A stretch of 14,678 nucleotides of DNA from Candidatus Poseidoniaceae archaeon (GCA_030741455.1 JASLVI010000023.1:1-14678), one strand, 5' to 3'. Numbered from the stretch's first letter, positions 1 to 8,129 are shown. Numbers and translations: made by a program. Notes: generated by a model not told the origin, from the sequence alone.

Positions 1-1196
1 GAAAGGAACTGCTTACCGAACTTGGCAATCTTGGTGCACGTCGAGGGAATGCGGAAACCGAACTCTCTGGACTTATTGCACGTGCAGAAGCGTTAACGGA
101 TGCGCACGAAGAAGCCGTTGCCGATATTGCAGAAGCTGAACGACTCCGTGCTCGACTATCAGAAGAACCACTTGCTCAAGCATTGCTCAACGATGATGCG
201 ACATTTAGAGGGCTTGGTCCTGTCCTTGAGCGCCTTGAGCATGCTCGGACATTGGGCTACTCTGTTGTCCTCTTGGACCGTGCTGTTGAGCGAGCATTGC
301 AAATTGTTCAATCAACGGTTGACCACATCGCTTCAACGCCTCGTCATTTGCTGAGCAGTGAAGTCATGACACTTCTTGAACGGCAAGTCCCTCAAACAGC
401 AGGAGCTGTAAGAGGATTGGCTCGATGGTCCGTTCAACAACGTTTGGAAAACCAACTTGGTGAAACCGTTGGCCATCTTATCATCGATCTTGAGGGTATT
501 CTCGAGGATTATGATCGCTCGATTACCATGCTTCGAAGAATGAGGAATGTTCTCGACCAACTTGGTAACGTTGGTGCTCCTCCTGAGGAGATTGAAGCGT
601 TGCGAATGAATTGCATGCGTCCAGAGGCTTTGCCAAGTGTTGCGGTTGAAACTCGACGTTTGATTCGTGTTGCTCTTGATGACATCTATCTCGAAGCCGA
701 TCAACGTGATGCTGGAGAGGCGATTGCACTCGAACAAACCGCTCAAGTTCTGGAAGAATTACTTACACAAATCGATGCATCCGGATTAACCAAAGGCGTA
801 CCTCGTGGAGCAATGTGGGATTTCCAGAGAGATGGTTTCCTTCCGTTTGAACGAACATCCATTCCAGTCGGCCAACGCACACCAGTCATGGAGGATATGA
901 TGGAGCAGATTCAACCTACGTTGGTTGTTGAAGAAAGCGTTTCACTTGATACGGAACCCATTGTTGAACTGGTCGATGAATGGGAAGAAATGCCAGGGCC
1001 TGATGATGCCGAGCCAGAGGCTGCAGGTGTTGAAGAAATCCGTCAAGTTCCAATCAAAGAGGACCGTGCTGATCTCGAAGCTGAACTAGCTCGACTTGAT
1101 GCGGAGCGTCAATTACGAATACCGGAATCAGAAGAACCGAAGAAAGACCCTCGACTCGAAGCGTTGCAAGATCAACTCTCCGAATTGGATTTCTGA
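1..1196 (+). CDS. Coiled-coil protein of unknown function (3' part, 5' end outside window)
   Basis: The reading frame is open from base 3 with no stop before TGA at 1194-1196, so the gene starts left of the window. The TTG at 183 lies inside uninterrupted coding sequence and is not needed as a start. The visible 397 residues are mostly helical. The N-terminal 60 or so residues are rich in Glu, Ala, Leu and Arg with heptad-like spacing, which suggests a coiled coil. A helical middle follows, then a Pro/Glu/Asp-rich acidic segment. The last 50 residues hold two short amphipathic helices with related wording (LEAELARLDAE and LEALQDQLSELDF). I see no signal peptide, membrane segment or catalytic motif in this part. 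It is probably cytoplasmic and may be structural or scaffolding. It likely shares a transcript with the small membrane protein 9 bases downstream. I do not recognise the family. Confidence 0.8.
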   Translation, partial: KELLTELGNLGARRGNAETELSGLIARAEALTDAHEEAVADIAEAERLRARLSEEPLAQALLNDDATFRGLGPVLERLEHARTLGYSVVLLDRAVERALQIVQSTVDHIASTPRHLLSSEVMTLLERQVPQTAGAVRGLARWSVQQRLENQLGETVGHLIIDLEGILEDYDRSITMLRRMRNVLDQLGNVGAPPEEIEALRMNCMRPEALPSVAVETRRLIRVALDDIYLEADQRDAGEAIALEQTAQVLEELLTQIDASGLTKGVPRGAMWDFQRDGFLPFERTSIPVGQRTPVMEDMMEQIQPTLVVEESVSLDTEPIVELVDEWEEMPGPDDAEPEAAGVEEIRQVPIKEDRADLEAELARLDAERQLRIPESEEPKKDPRLEALQDQLSELDF

Positions 1197-1205
1197 TGTG
1201 ATCGT

Positions 1206-1442
1206 ATGACTGAAACCCTTCTCTTAAGGAATGAAATCAAGGGCTCTGCATACCCGATGATTCTGGAAAAGATTGTGTTCATTTCAGCCATTGTTGCTTT
1301 TGTCTATCTCAATCAATATCTATGGTCATCGACCGATGAGATCGTGTATCAATGGGTTGGAACGGTCGCATTGGCACTCAGCATGCTCATTCTAACCGAA
1401 ATCATTGGCCGCATAATGCAATCGATTCGAGCATCGAAGTAA
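1206..1442 (+). CDS. Small two-helix membrane protein
   Basis: This 78-residue protein starts at ATG, 9 bases after the stop of the coiled-coil gene. A weak GTGATC match to the ribosome binding consensus sits just upstream. Two hydrophobic stretches, roughly residues 23-41 (IVFISAIVAFVYLNQYLW) and 50-70 (WVGTVALALSMLILTEIIG), are separated by a short acidic turn (SSTDE). A basic tail (RIMQSIRASK) follows, so both termini are probably cytoplasmic. It carries no recognisable domain. Its position suggests it is co-expressed with the upstream coiled-coil protein and might anchor it, but that is inference. Its TAA stop directly abuts the stop of the convergent gene on the other strand. The length, hydrophobic pattern and tight spacing support a real gene; the function is unknown. 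Confidence 0.7.
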   Translation: MTETLLLRNEIKGSAYPMILEKIVFISAIVAFVYLNQYLWSSTDEIVYQWVGTVALALSMLILTEIIGRIMQSIRASK

Positions 1443-2645
1443 TCAATATTCTTTTTCTTGAACTGGTTCAGGCGTTCTATTGGTCATTGATTCAATCAAT
1501 CCCCAAACACGCTGCCACGGAACAAAGAATCGCAGAACTGCGACGAGACTTAGGAAAAGAAGTGCTGAAATGACCAATCCATAGGTCAGCGATAGTTCAA
1601 TCGATTCAGAGACTTGAGCAGCCCATTGGCTTCCTGTTGATGCTCGAACAACTTCCAGCAATACGCTATGGAAACCGAGGGCGACCGTTGTTACCAATCC
1701 TGTGATGGTTAGGAATCCTGCAGTGTGGCGCAAATGGCCATTCAGAACGTTGTCCATTTGACGAACATATTCTGGGTCTCGCTTGCATGATTCAGGAAGA
1801 CGGTAGGCGTATTCGAGGTAGCGAATTACACCAAATCCAGACTCTTGGAAAACCATGATGAGGACTGCGATCAGAATCAGTGAGAATTGTTCAGGCGTAA
1901 CCAAATCGAATCCAAAGATCCCAACGGTTGGATCACCTGCCTGTGATTCCAGTGAAATGAGGTTGGACCCCCAATCGCCAAGTTGTGTTTTAATCAATGG
2001 GAATGTGAGAATGGCATGGATTCCCAAGAACAACAAGGTAAACCCAATCGCCCAGCCAATGGAACGACGAGAGAGACCCCAAATCCCTCGTGTCCCCATA
2101 ATTACTGGAAGAAGATAGATGAAGAGGATGACCAATGAGAGAATCATAAGCAATGGCCATTCAAGGGTCTTGAGTTCACTCTCTGAAGGCGGTCTCAAAT
2201 CCCATGAGAAAAGCATGGAAGGAATCCAAGTGAGCACCAAACGGCCAATTAGAAGCGTCATGAGTGTAATGATGAATCCCAATTTGATTCGTTGTTGAAC
2301 ACGTGGCGATTGGAAGGCCAAGACGGCCATTGATCCACCTAAGCTGAGACCCAAAACGATTGGAACATAGAAACGAGCAAGTCCAGTTCGGCCTGAACCA
2401 ATCAACCAATCTCCAATGGGGACCTCACCAACGAGCTGTTCAAGAGATTCGAACAATATTGTATGGTCAATACTGTTGACAACATAGGTCGAGACGACCT
2501 CAAGATACATCCATACGAGGGCGATTGTTGAGACGACTTGTAATGTAATGATTTGCCACTGCTTACGCAAGGTCTTGAGATGGAGGGTGCGGGCACGGCC
2601 TCCCATCAGGGATACATCGCTTTGTGGATCGACTTCACCTGCCAT
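1443..2645 (-). CDS. Polytopic membrane protein of the DUF4350-DUF58 cluster
   Basis: This 400-residue protein has about eight predicted membrane helices, near residues 31-56, 92-111, 122-146, 163-184, 196-215, 253-268, 309-330 and 353-375. The N-terminal 30 residues are basic and soluble, and the C-terminus is a short charged tail, so both ends are probably cytoplasmic. A hydrophilic loop at 275-305 (RYLEYAYRLPESCKRD and onward) is the most charged internal segment. The ATG directly follows the TAG stop of the DUF58 gene, and an AGGGGGT ribosome binding site lies about 7 bases upstream, so translation is probably coupled. In many bacterial and archaeal clusters a membrane or transglutaminase-like protein occupies the place after DUF58, but I see no transglutaminase triad or DUF4129 signature here. 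The partnership with DUF58 and DUF4350 is inferred from the operon alone. I do not recognise the family. Confidence 0.85.
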   Translation of the reverse strand: MAGEVDPQSDVSLMGGRARTLHLKTLRKQWQIITLQVVSTIALVWMYLEVVSTYVVNSIDHTILFESLEQLVGEVPIGDWLIGSGRTGLARFYVPIVLGLSLGGSMAVLAFQSPRVQQRIKLGFIITLMTLLIGRLVLTWIPSMLFSWDLRPPSESELKTLEWPLLMILSLVILFIYLLPVIMGTRGIWGLSRRSIGWAIGFTLLFLGIHAILTFPLIKTQLGDWGSNLISLESQAGDPTVGIFGFDLVTPEQFSLILIAVLIMVFQESGFGVIRYLEYAYRLPESCKRDPEYVRQMDNVLNGHLRHTAGFLTITGLVTTVALGFHSVLLEVVRASTGSQWAAQVSESIELSLTYGLVISALLFLSLVAVLRFFVPWQRVWGLIESMTNRTPEPVQEKEY

Positions 2646-3908
2646 CTAATACCCCCTAACCTGCATAATCGCTTGCGACAAATCCATGTCAGGCATCCAG
2701 TCGATGACCTGTGCACCAGATCCTGCAAGTGTTGTAAGTCGATTCTGACGCTCCAATTTGAGGACTTCATAGGACATCCGGGGAATGCGTGAGACGAGCC
2801 GCTCGAAGTCAATGCTTGAAGGTGAGAGAACTGTTACCTCATGCCCACGTCCAACCAAATCTCGAACTGCTGCTGGAACGGTGCCATCACCTTCACAAGA
2901 TGAGATAATGAAAACGGGACTACCCCGACTGAATCGGCCACTAAGCGAGTTCGTTACTGCTTGTAATGGCATGCTACCTTCTGGCTTCACGCCTGCAAGA
3001 GAACTTAGAATCTTGAAGTACTGCTTATCACCTGTATCTGGCGGGAGATAAGCAAGTCCATCTCCGTAGATTCCAAGTGCGACGCTATCTCTTCGCTTCA
3101 AGAAGAAAGCAGCGAGGCTTGCAGCACTAACTGTCCCCATTTCAAGTGGGTTTTTCAGGACTGTTCCAATACGAGAAACATCTCTTGAATCGAGAAGAAG
3201 ATAAAGATCGGTCACCGCATCACGACACTTTTCGTTAACCATCAGATCACCAGTTCGAGCAAAAGCCTTCCAGTTGATGTTCTTGAACGGATCACCGGGT
3301 ACATATTCTCGAAGTGAATAGAATTCAGAACCTTGACCAGGCGTACGAAGCGTTGTTGCTCCTGTATACATTTTCGGTGTTCGAGACCGAAGGAACGCTT
3401 CCTCGACTTCCTTGATCTGCGGGAAGATGACAATGTCCGAATGGTGGTCGACATACATGTCTTCGATACCGAGATTGAAGGTGTTGCGAACGCGAAGTGA
3501 GACAGGGCCAATCGAATAGTGTCCGCGAAGAGGGCAACGTAGAACATAACGAATACGAGCACTCTCACCAGGACGGAGATTGAGACGCATCTGATTCAAG
3601 CCACTTCGCAGTTTCATTTCGTGAGGAATATTATCGTAAACATCCAACAATTGCGTACGTCGATTTGATCGGTTGGTGACGAGAAGTTCGACGTACAAGT
3701 CATCACCTTTGTACAAATTATCTGCGGAAAGAGTACGCTGAACCTCAATGTCCCCATGACCAGATACCCATGAATTCACGACGATGAACGTAATCAACGC
3801 CAAACCAAGAATCATCATCTGATTGTTGGTGATCATCATTCCAATGAGAATGAGGGCAATACCCCCAGTGAACGTAAATGCTGCTTTACGGGTCCACATA
3901 ATCGTCAC
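2646..3908 (-). CDS. DUF58 family protein (vWA-like, membrane-anchored)
   Basis: This 420-residue protein has two N-terminal membrane helices (about 11-27 and 31-48), then a beta-rich extra-membrane domain (about 52-160). The DUF58 hallmark follows at 193-226: SEFYSLREYVPGDPFKNINW, then KAFARTGDLMV. After it comes a Rossmann-like von Willebrand A region beginning LLLDSRD (236-242), whose metal-site motif is degenerate. DUF58 proteins are usually encoded with a MoxR AAA+ ATPase and are thought to act in envelope or complex maturation; the biochemical role is not settled. The GTG start forms a GTGA overlap with the stop of the DUF4350 gene and has a GGGGGC stretch upstream. An ATG three codons further in is an alternative start that would shorten the protein by only three residues. 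The stop touches the start of the eight-helix gene. Family assignment is firm; function is not. Confidence 0.93.
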   Translation of the reverse strand: MTIMWTRKAAFTFTGGIALILIGMMITNNQMMILGLALITFIVVNSWVSGHGDIEVQRTLSADNLYKGDDLYVELLVTNRSNRRTQLLDVYDNIPHEMKLRSGLNQMRLNLRPGESARIRYVLRCPLRGHYSIGPVSLRVRNTFNLGIEDMYVDHHSDIVIFPQIKEVEEAFLRSRTPKMYTGATTLRTPGQGSEFYSLREYVPGDPFKNINWKAFARTGDLMVNEKCRDAVTDLYLLLDSRDVSRIGTVLKNPLEMGTVSAASLAAFFLKRRDSVALGIYGDGLAYLPPDTGDKQYFKILSSLAGVKPEGSMPLQAVTNSLSGRFSRGSPVFIISSCEGDGTVPAAVRDLVGRGHEVTVLSPSSIDFERLVSRIPRMSYEVLKLERQNRLTTLAGSGAQVIDWMPDMDLSQAIMQVRGY

Positions 3909-5521
3909 CTACGCCCCCAGGCTTTGATTCGTTTAACCAATGCAACCGATTGTTCTAAGGAATATCTGCCAGGTTCAATTGCAAATTTGGCAAGAACGGG
4001 GTCCTGAATCAATCCAACCAATTCTTTTGCCGACATTGCATGGAATTCTTCAACAGTTAATCCATTTTGATTCCGTACCTTTGACAGGAATACCTGCCGT
4101 ATTTTTTCGGTTTTCGCATAATATGTGTACCGATTAGCATCTCCAAACCCATAGTAAATGATGCTGAAAACGTGTCGCCACGGTTCAGGATCTTTCTTCT
4201 TGAGAAGGACCGCTTCGAAGGTGATGAACAGAACGACGAATAGAACGAGCATTGCAAGACCTTCACCAGTGAAGTAGACAAGGAGGAAGTAAACGGTGTT
4301 GTAGGAATCAGCGAGCAATGCATTTTGTGGATGGCGACTTTCATCAAAAATAACCAATGCATTCTCAGATGGTTGTCCTCCAAAACCTTCGGTCGTACTT
4401 ATTGCTGCTTCCGCAATGACATCAAGTGCCCATTTGCGGTTGTCATTGGCAGGAATGAATTTGTCCGTTTTCCCGTATTCGCCATCATTGAACCCTTCAT
4501 AATCGTAAATTGCGTTGATAAGAGAGCTACCGTCTGCGATAAAGAACACACGGCCCCCTTCATCTGGATCGCAATTTGCAGAAGCACATGCTTCGATCGA
4601 GAGATTGAATTGACCCCAGAGATCGGGCGTTTCACTTGTTTGTTCATTGCCCACCCAAAATTTCCCGTCTCCATTAACGTCAACGGTTGCTTGGTTGCTT
4701 GTAATCGCCCGAACATTCACATCTTTGAGCGCTCCTCGAACACCAGGTACAATTTCAAGGCCTGTAACATTGTTCAACAACATCGTATACGTTGAGTTGT
4801 ACTCGATTGTTCCAAAGTCACCAGAACTCTGGACCCAATGGTGTGAACAGACACCAGCCTCTTCTTTTGTCATCGTTTCTGATCCAAATTTTGAACAAGG
4901 ATGGGCTCCAATTTCAGACGACCAGCGTTCGTGTTCTTCAATGGTTGAAGAGTCCAATTGGGTGCCATTCATGCCACAAGAGTTTGCTTGCATGCACATC
5001 CAAATGTAGTTCTTATCAAGTTCGTTAACGTAATTGGTATCATAGAGTTGGTGTCCTGTATATCGAACGCCATACGCTTCGCCAATGCTGCCAGCATAAC
5101 CAAAGTCTTCGAGAACAATGACCGTTCCCCCATTATCGACAAATTCCACAATTGCATCAACTTCAGAAGGCGAATACCCATCTTCCGTGGAAATTGTGAT
5201 GAAACCATCTTCATCAAATTGTGGGAAGGAGAGTGTGTCTCGTTCAACGCCCGCTACGACAAACGTTGTATTTCGAGGATCTTCGATATCTGCTAAAAGG
5301 AGCGGACTACTGACCAGCGATTTGGTTTCAACACCCATGGCGTTGATGTCTTCTCGGAACGCGGACATATCGTCCCAATCATCATCGTAAGCTGACAGCT
5401 GTGTGGTCTGACTCAGGTTGATGAAATTCTGTAGGATGGTGAGCAAGAGGATGCCAAGAACAGCCCAAAATGCCAATTGGAGACCAATTCGCTTCAGATT
5501 CTTGTTTCGCTCGGCCGCCAT
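3905..5521 (-). CDS. DUF4350 domain protein with large ectodomain
   Basis: This 538-residue protein has an N-terminal membrane helix (about residues 13-31), an extracytoplasmic domain of about 375 residues, a second helix (about 412-438, LAMLVLFVVLFITFEAVLL) and a helical cytoplasmic tail of about 95 residues. DUF4350-like wording is visible: EVDAIVEFVDNGGTVIVLED in the first third and FDESRHPQN just before the second helix, matching the family's DE-x-x-H motif. The ectodomain is acidic and has six cysteines, all between the two helices, and six Asn-X-Ser/Thr sites. It also has a DVNGDGK stretch that resembles a calcium-binding loop. The start is well set by GGGAGGGG a few bases upstream of the ATG. 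Its last four bases overlap the DUF58 start, so these two genes and the membrane gene beyond form one operon. A role at the cell surface is likely; the precise role is unknown. Confidence 0.88.
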   Translation of the reverse strand: MAAERNKNLKRIGLQLAFWAVLGILLLTILQNFINLSQTTQLSAYDDDWDDMSAFREDINAMGVETKSLVSSPLLLADIEDPRNTTFVVAGVERDTLSFPQFDEDGFITISTEDGYSPSEVDAIVEFVDNGGTVIVLEDFGYAGSIGEAYGVRYTGHQLYDTNYVNELDKNYIWMCMQANSCGMNGTQLDSSTIEEHERWSSEIGAHPCSKFGSETMTKEEAGVCSHHWVQSSGDFGTIEYNSTYTMLLNNVTGLEIVPGVRGALKDVNVRAITSNQATVDVNGDGKFWVGNEQTSETPDLWGQFNLSIEACASANCDPDEGGRVFFIADGSSLINAIYDYEGFNDGEYGKTDKFIPANDNRKWALDVIAEAAISTTEGFGGQPSENALVIFDESRHPQNALLADSYNTVYFLLVYFTGEGLAMLVLFVVLFITFEAVLLKKKDPEPWRHVFSIIYYGFGDANRYTYYAKTEKIRQVFLSKVRNQNGLTVEEFHAMSAKELVGLIQDPVLAKFAIEPGRYSLEQSVALVKRIKAWGRR

Positions 5522-5607
5522 TTCATCCCCTCCCTAGTACACCGTTCATACATACACGGTTTCACATCGGTTTAGAAGGTTGTCCAACCCTGTTGCGAAA
5601 ATGCTCA
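5522..5607 (-). promoter_or_regulatory. Candidate promoter and dyad region upstream of the DUF4350 operon
   Basis: This 86-base gap separates the PRC-barrel stop from the DUF4350 start. It holds a strong ribosome binding site (GGGAGGGG) next to the ATG at 5521. It also holds two dyads: ACCGT-N10-ACGGT at 5541-5560 and GGTTG-N2-CAACC at 5578-5589. Read on the minus strand, the first dyad encloses GTATGTATG, about 30 bases upstream of the ATG, which is the best but weak TATA-like candidate. The symmetry could mark a regulator site. No transcript data are available, and read-through from CDC48 is also possible. Confidence 0.35.
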
Positions 5608-5850
5608 TCAAAGTTTGAGCATAATTATCGCTCCAAATGAGGCGACTTCAGTTGATGGGATGGCTACTGAACCATCTTTCTGCGGGAAAGGCAAACGGTT
5701 TGCATCGATGTTGCTGGCACATCGTACCAACAGTTCAGTAATTTCACCATTGGATACATCGATGACAAGATCTGCAAGTGTACCAAGTTCCTTGCCCTTC
5801 TTATCCTGGACGGTGCGTCCAAGCATTTCTTGACCGAAACTCGATGACAT
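5608..5850 (-). CDS. Small single-domain PRC-barrel protein
   Basis: This 80-residue protein consists almost entirely of one PRC-barrel domain. Its opening pattern, MLGRTVQDKKGKELGTLADL followed by VIDVSNGEITELLV, is typical of archaeal PRC-barrel proteins, and it ends in a hydrophobic strand (FGAIIMLKL). It has no membrane segment and is presumably cytoplasmic. Small PRC-barrel proteins of haloarchaea (CdpB1 and CdpB2) take part in FtsZ-based cell division; other PRC-barrel proteins have unrelated or unknown roles, so this link is only suggestive. The ATG at 5850 has GGCGAGGAG almost touching it, closer than usual for a ribosome binding site, so initiation may be unusual or the transcript short-leadered. 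It lies 53 bases downstream of CDC48 on the same strand and is probably co-transcribed with it. Confidence 0.85.
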   Translation of the reverse strand: MSSSFGQEMLGRTVQDKKGKELGTLADLVIDVSNGEITELLVRCASNIDANRLPFPQKDGSVAIPSTEVASFGAIIMLKL

Positions 5851-5903
5851 GCTCCTCGCCTTGCTGGTTGGTCAGCGAAGAAAGGACTTGACCGTTTCCG
5901 TGC

Positions 5904-8129
5904 TCACATCGTTTCGATACCGAAACCGTAGTCTCGGTTGCGTTTGATGTTCGATAGACCCGATGTTAGCCGAGTTTCCATCTTCTGGTAGTACTCCAGC
6001 ATCTCGGGCGTAACGGTTGGTCGAACACGAGTGATTGCTTCATCGAAGTGTTTCTTTGCAACCTTCTTCTTGTTTTCACGCATTGCGATTAACGCAGCTT
6101 CTCGGCAAACCGCTTCGATATCAGCTCCCGTAAATCCATCCATGTTTGAAAGAAGATCCTTGATGGAAAATTTCGAGAGCGGCATACCGCTTGAATGAAT
6201 TTCAAAAATTGCTTCACGAGCTGCCGCATCTGGTGGGGGAACGTGGAGAACACGTTCAAATCGACCACTTCGCAAAAGCGCAGGGTCAATCATCTCAGGA
6301 CGGTTTGTAGCTGCAACAACGATGACCCCATCGAGCGATTCAACCCCATCCATACTGGCGAGAAGTTGGTTCACGACTCGGTTACCGACATCGCTTCCTT
6401 CACCGTTCGATGCGTTTCGCATGCTGGCAATGGATTCAAATTCGTCAAGGAAAATGATTGAAGGCGAGGATTGCTTTGCTTTCTTGAAAATCTCACGAAT
6501 ACCTCGCTCGGATTCGCCAACCCACTTTGAAATCATTTCAGGGCCTTTGATGGAGATAAAATTCGCTTGTGCCTCATTAGCAATCGCTTTCGCGAGGAGG
6601 GTTTTACCGGTTCCTGGCGCACCAAAAAGAACGATGCCTCGTGGAGGTTTGATGTTGAAATGTTCAAAGATTTCTGGCTTGGTGAGTGGCCACTCGACAG
6701 ATTCTTTCAACCGATCTTTTACCTCATCAAGGCCACCGACTTCATCCCATGCGATTTCAGGAACCTCAACATAGATTTCTCGAAGTGCAGACGGTTCGAT
6801 ATCCTTGATAGCATGTCGGAAATCGCTCATACGGACTTCCATCTTTTCAAGAACTTCGGGAGGAATGGTCTCCTCGTCGAGGTCGATTTCTGGCAAGTAC
6901 CTTCGAAGCGCCTTCATGGCAGCTTCTCGCACCAATGCAGCAAGGTCAGCACCAACGAATCCGTAGGTGTTGTCAAGCACCCAGTTGACTTCGAAATCAT
7001 CTGCTATCGGCATCTGACGGGTATGAACTTCCATGATTTCTTTCCGTCCTTCACGGTCTGGCACACCGATTTCGATTTCTCTATCAAAGCGACCTCCACG
7101 TCGAAGCGCTGGGTCGAGAGCGTCGCGTCGGTTGGTTGCCCCAATGACAACAACGTTATCGCGACCTTGCATTCCATCAAGCAACGTCAACATTTGAGCA
7201 ACGACACGTCGCTCGACTTCTCCGCTGACATCTTCTCGCTTTGGACAGATTGAATCGATTTCATCGATGAAAATAATTGCAGGAGCCTTTTCACTTGCCT
7301 CATCAAAAATCTCACGTAGTTGTTTTTCCGACTCACCGTAGTACTTTGATATGATTTCAGGACCATTAATTGCCTTGAAGTGAGCGTTCACCTCAGTAGC
7401 CACAGCCTTGGCGATCATCGTTTTTCCAGTCCCAGGAGGACCGTGGAGAAGGACACCTTTTGGAGGATCGATTCCGAGACGTCGGAACAACTCTGGATGC
7501 TTCAGAGGCAGTTCTATCATTTCTCGAACCTTTTGCAACTGCTGGCCAATACCGCCAACATCCTCGTAGGTGATTCCTTCAGATTGGCCAACATCTTCGT
7601 CGTCGATGGCCTCATCTTTGATGATGATGTCCGTGTCACTGGTGACCTTGACGATACCTTTTGGCGTGGTCTGGACGACAGCGAAAGGCAATGCCTCGGC
7701 AAACAATGTCATGCCTGGTATGAAGATTCGGTCACCAGCCATAACAGGGCGCTTGGAAAGACCCCGTCGTGCAAATCCTTCAATTCCAGGGCCGAATTTG
7801 ACCTTCTGTTTGTTAGCCATAACGGGAGAAAGGGTGAGCTTTGTGCACTCTTTCGCTTCTGCCTTGGCGATGGTCACTCGGTCCCCGAGACTAACACCTG
7901 CATTCTTGCGGATGATTCCATCAATGCGAACGATATCCATCTTCGCATCTTCTGGACGGCTACGCCAATAGATGGCAGCAGTTGATCGCTTTTCACCCTT
8001 GATTTCAACGATGTCACCGGGCTTGAGGTCAAGCCCATGTTCTCCTGAAATTCTGGCACGACCATGTCCTACATCGGAAGGAATGGCCTTTGCTACTCGT
8101 AATGATACTTCGTTATCTTCGCCGGACAT
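5904..8129 (-). CDS. cdc48: CDC48/VCP-type double AAA+ ATPase (VAT-like)
   Basis: This is a hexameric ATP-driven unfoldase that extracts or unfolds proteins. From the chosen start it has 741 residues: an N-terminal substrate/adaptor domain (about 1-180, with LRVAKAIPSDVGHGRARI), then D1 and D2. D1 has Walker A GPPGTGKT (230-237), Walker B FIDEID (287-292) and sensor ATN (331-333). D2 has GAPGTGKT (503-510), FLDEFES (560-566) and ATN (607-609). Aromatic pore loops are present in both rings (SKYYGESE in D1, SKWVGESE in D2), as in Thermoplasma VAT. The longest frame begins at 8213, but those 28 extra residues overlap the divergent gene's frame. ATG 8129 has GGAG five bases upstream and gives the usual family N-terminus (MSGEDNEVSLRV). 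The C-terminus ends GFGIETM and lacks the hydrophobic-Tyr-X motif used to dock on the 20S proteasome. It is probably co-transcribed with the PRC-barrel gene. Confidence 0.96.
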   Translation of the reverse strand: MSGEDNEVSLRVAKAIPSDVGHGRARISGEHGLDLKPGDIVEIKGEKRSTAAIYWRSRPEDAKMDIVRIDGIIRKNAGVSLGDRVTIAKAEAKECTKLTLSPVMANKQKVKFGPGIEGFARRGLSKRPVMAGDRIFIPGMTLFAEALPFAVVQTTPKGIVKVTSDTDIIIKDEAIDDEDVGQSEGITYEDVGGIGQQLQKVREMIELPLKHPELFRRLGIDPPKGVLLHGPPGTGKTMIAKAVATEVNAHFKAINGPEIISKYYGESEKQLREIFDEASEKAPAIIFIDEIDSICPKREDVSGEVERRVVAQMLTLLDGMQGRDNVVVIGATNRRDALDPALRRGGRFDREIEIGVPDREGRKEIMEVHTRQMPIADDFEVNWVLDNTYGFVGADLAALVREAAMKALRRYLPEIDLDEETIPPEVLEKMEVRMSDFRHAIKDIEPSALREIYVEVPEIAWDEVGGLDEVKDRLKESVEWPLTKPEIFEHFNIKPPRGIVLFGAPGTGKTLLAKAIANEAQANFISIKGPEMISKWVGESERGIREIFKKAKQSSPSIIFLDEFESIASMRNASNGEGSDVGNRVVNQLLASMDGVESLDGVIVVAATNRPEMIDPALLRSGRFERVLHVPPPDAAAREAIFEIHSSGMPLSKFSIKDLLSNMDGFTGADIEAVCREAALIAMRENKKKVAKKHFDEAITRVRPTVTPEMLEYYQKMETRLTSGLSNIKRNRDYGFGIETM

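Noticed and set aside
183..1196. TTG at 183 as start of the first gene
   Set aside because: The frame is open to the left edge and upstream codons continue the same coiled-coil composition, so the gene is truncated by the window.
4325..4795. 156-codon open frame on the plus strand opposite DUF4350
   Set aside because: It is antisense to the DUF4350 ectodomain, with Cys/Ile-rich composition typical of shadow frames.
6567..7253. 228-codon open frame on the plus strand opposite CDC48
   Set aside because: It lies entirely antisense to two conserved AAA+ domains, and its product is Phe/Ser/Cys-rich with no domain. It is a codon-usage shadow.
7380..7985. 201-codon open frame on the plus strand opposite CDC48
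   Set aside because: It is antisense to the N-domain and D1 Walker A region of CDC48; the product has no recognisable motif.
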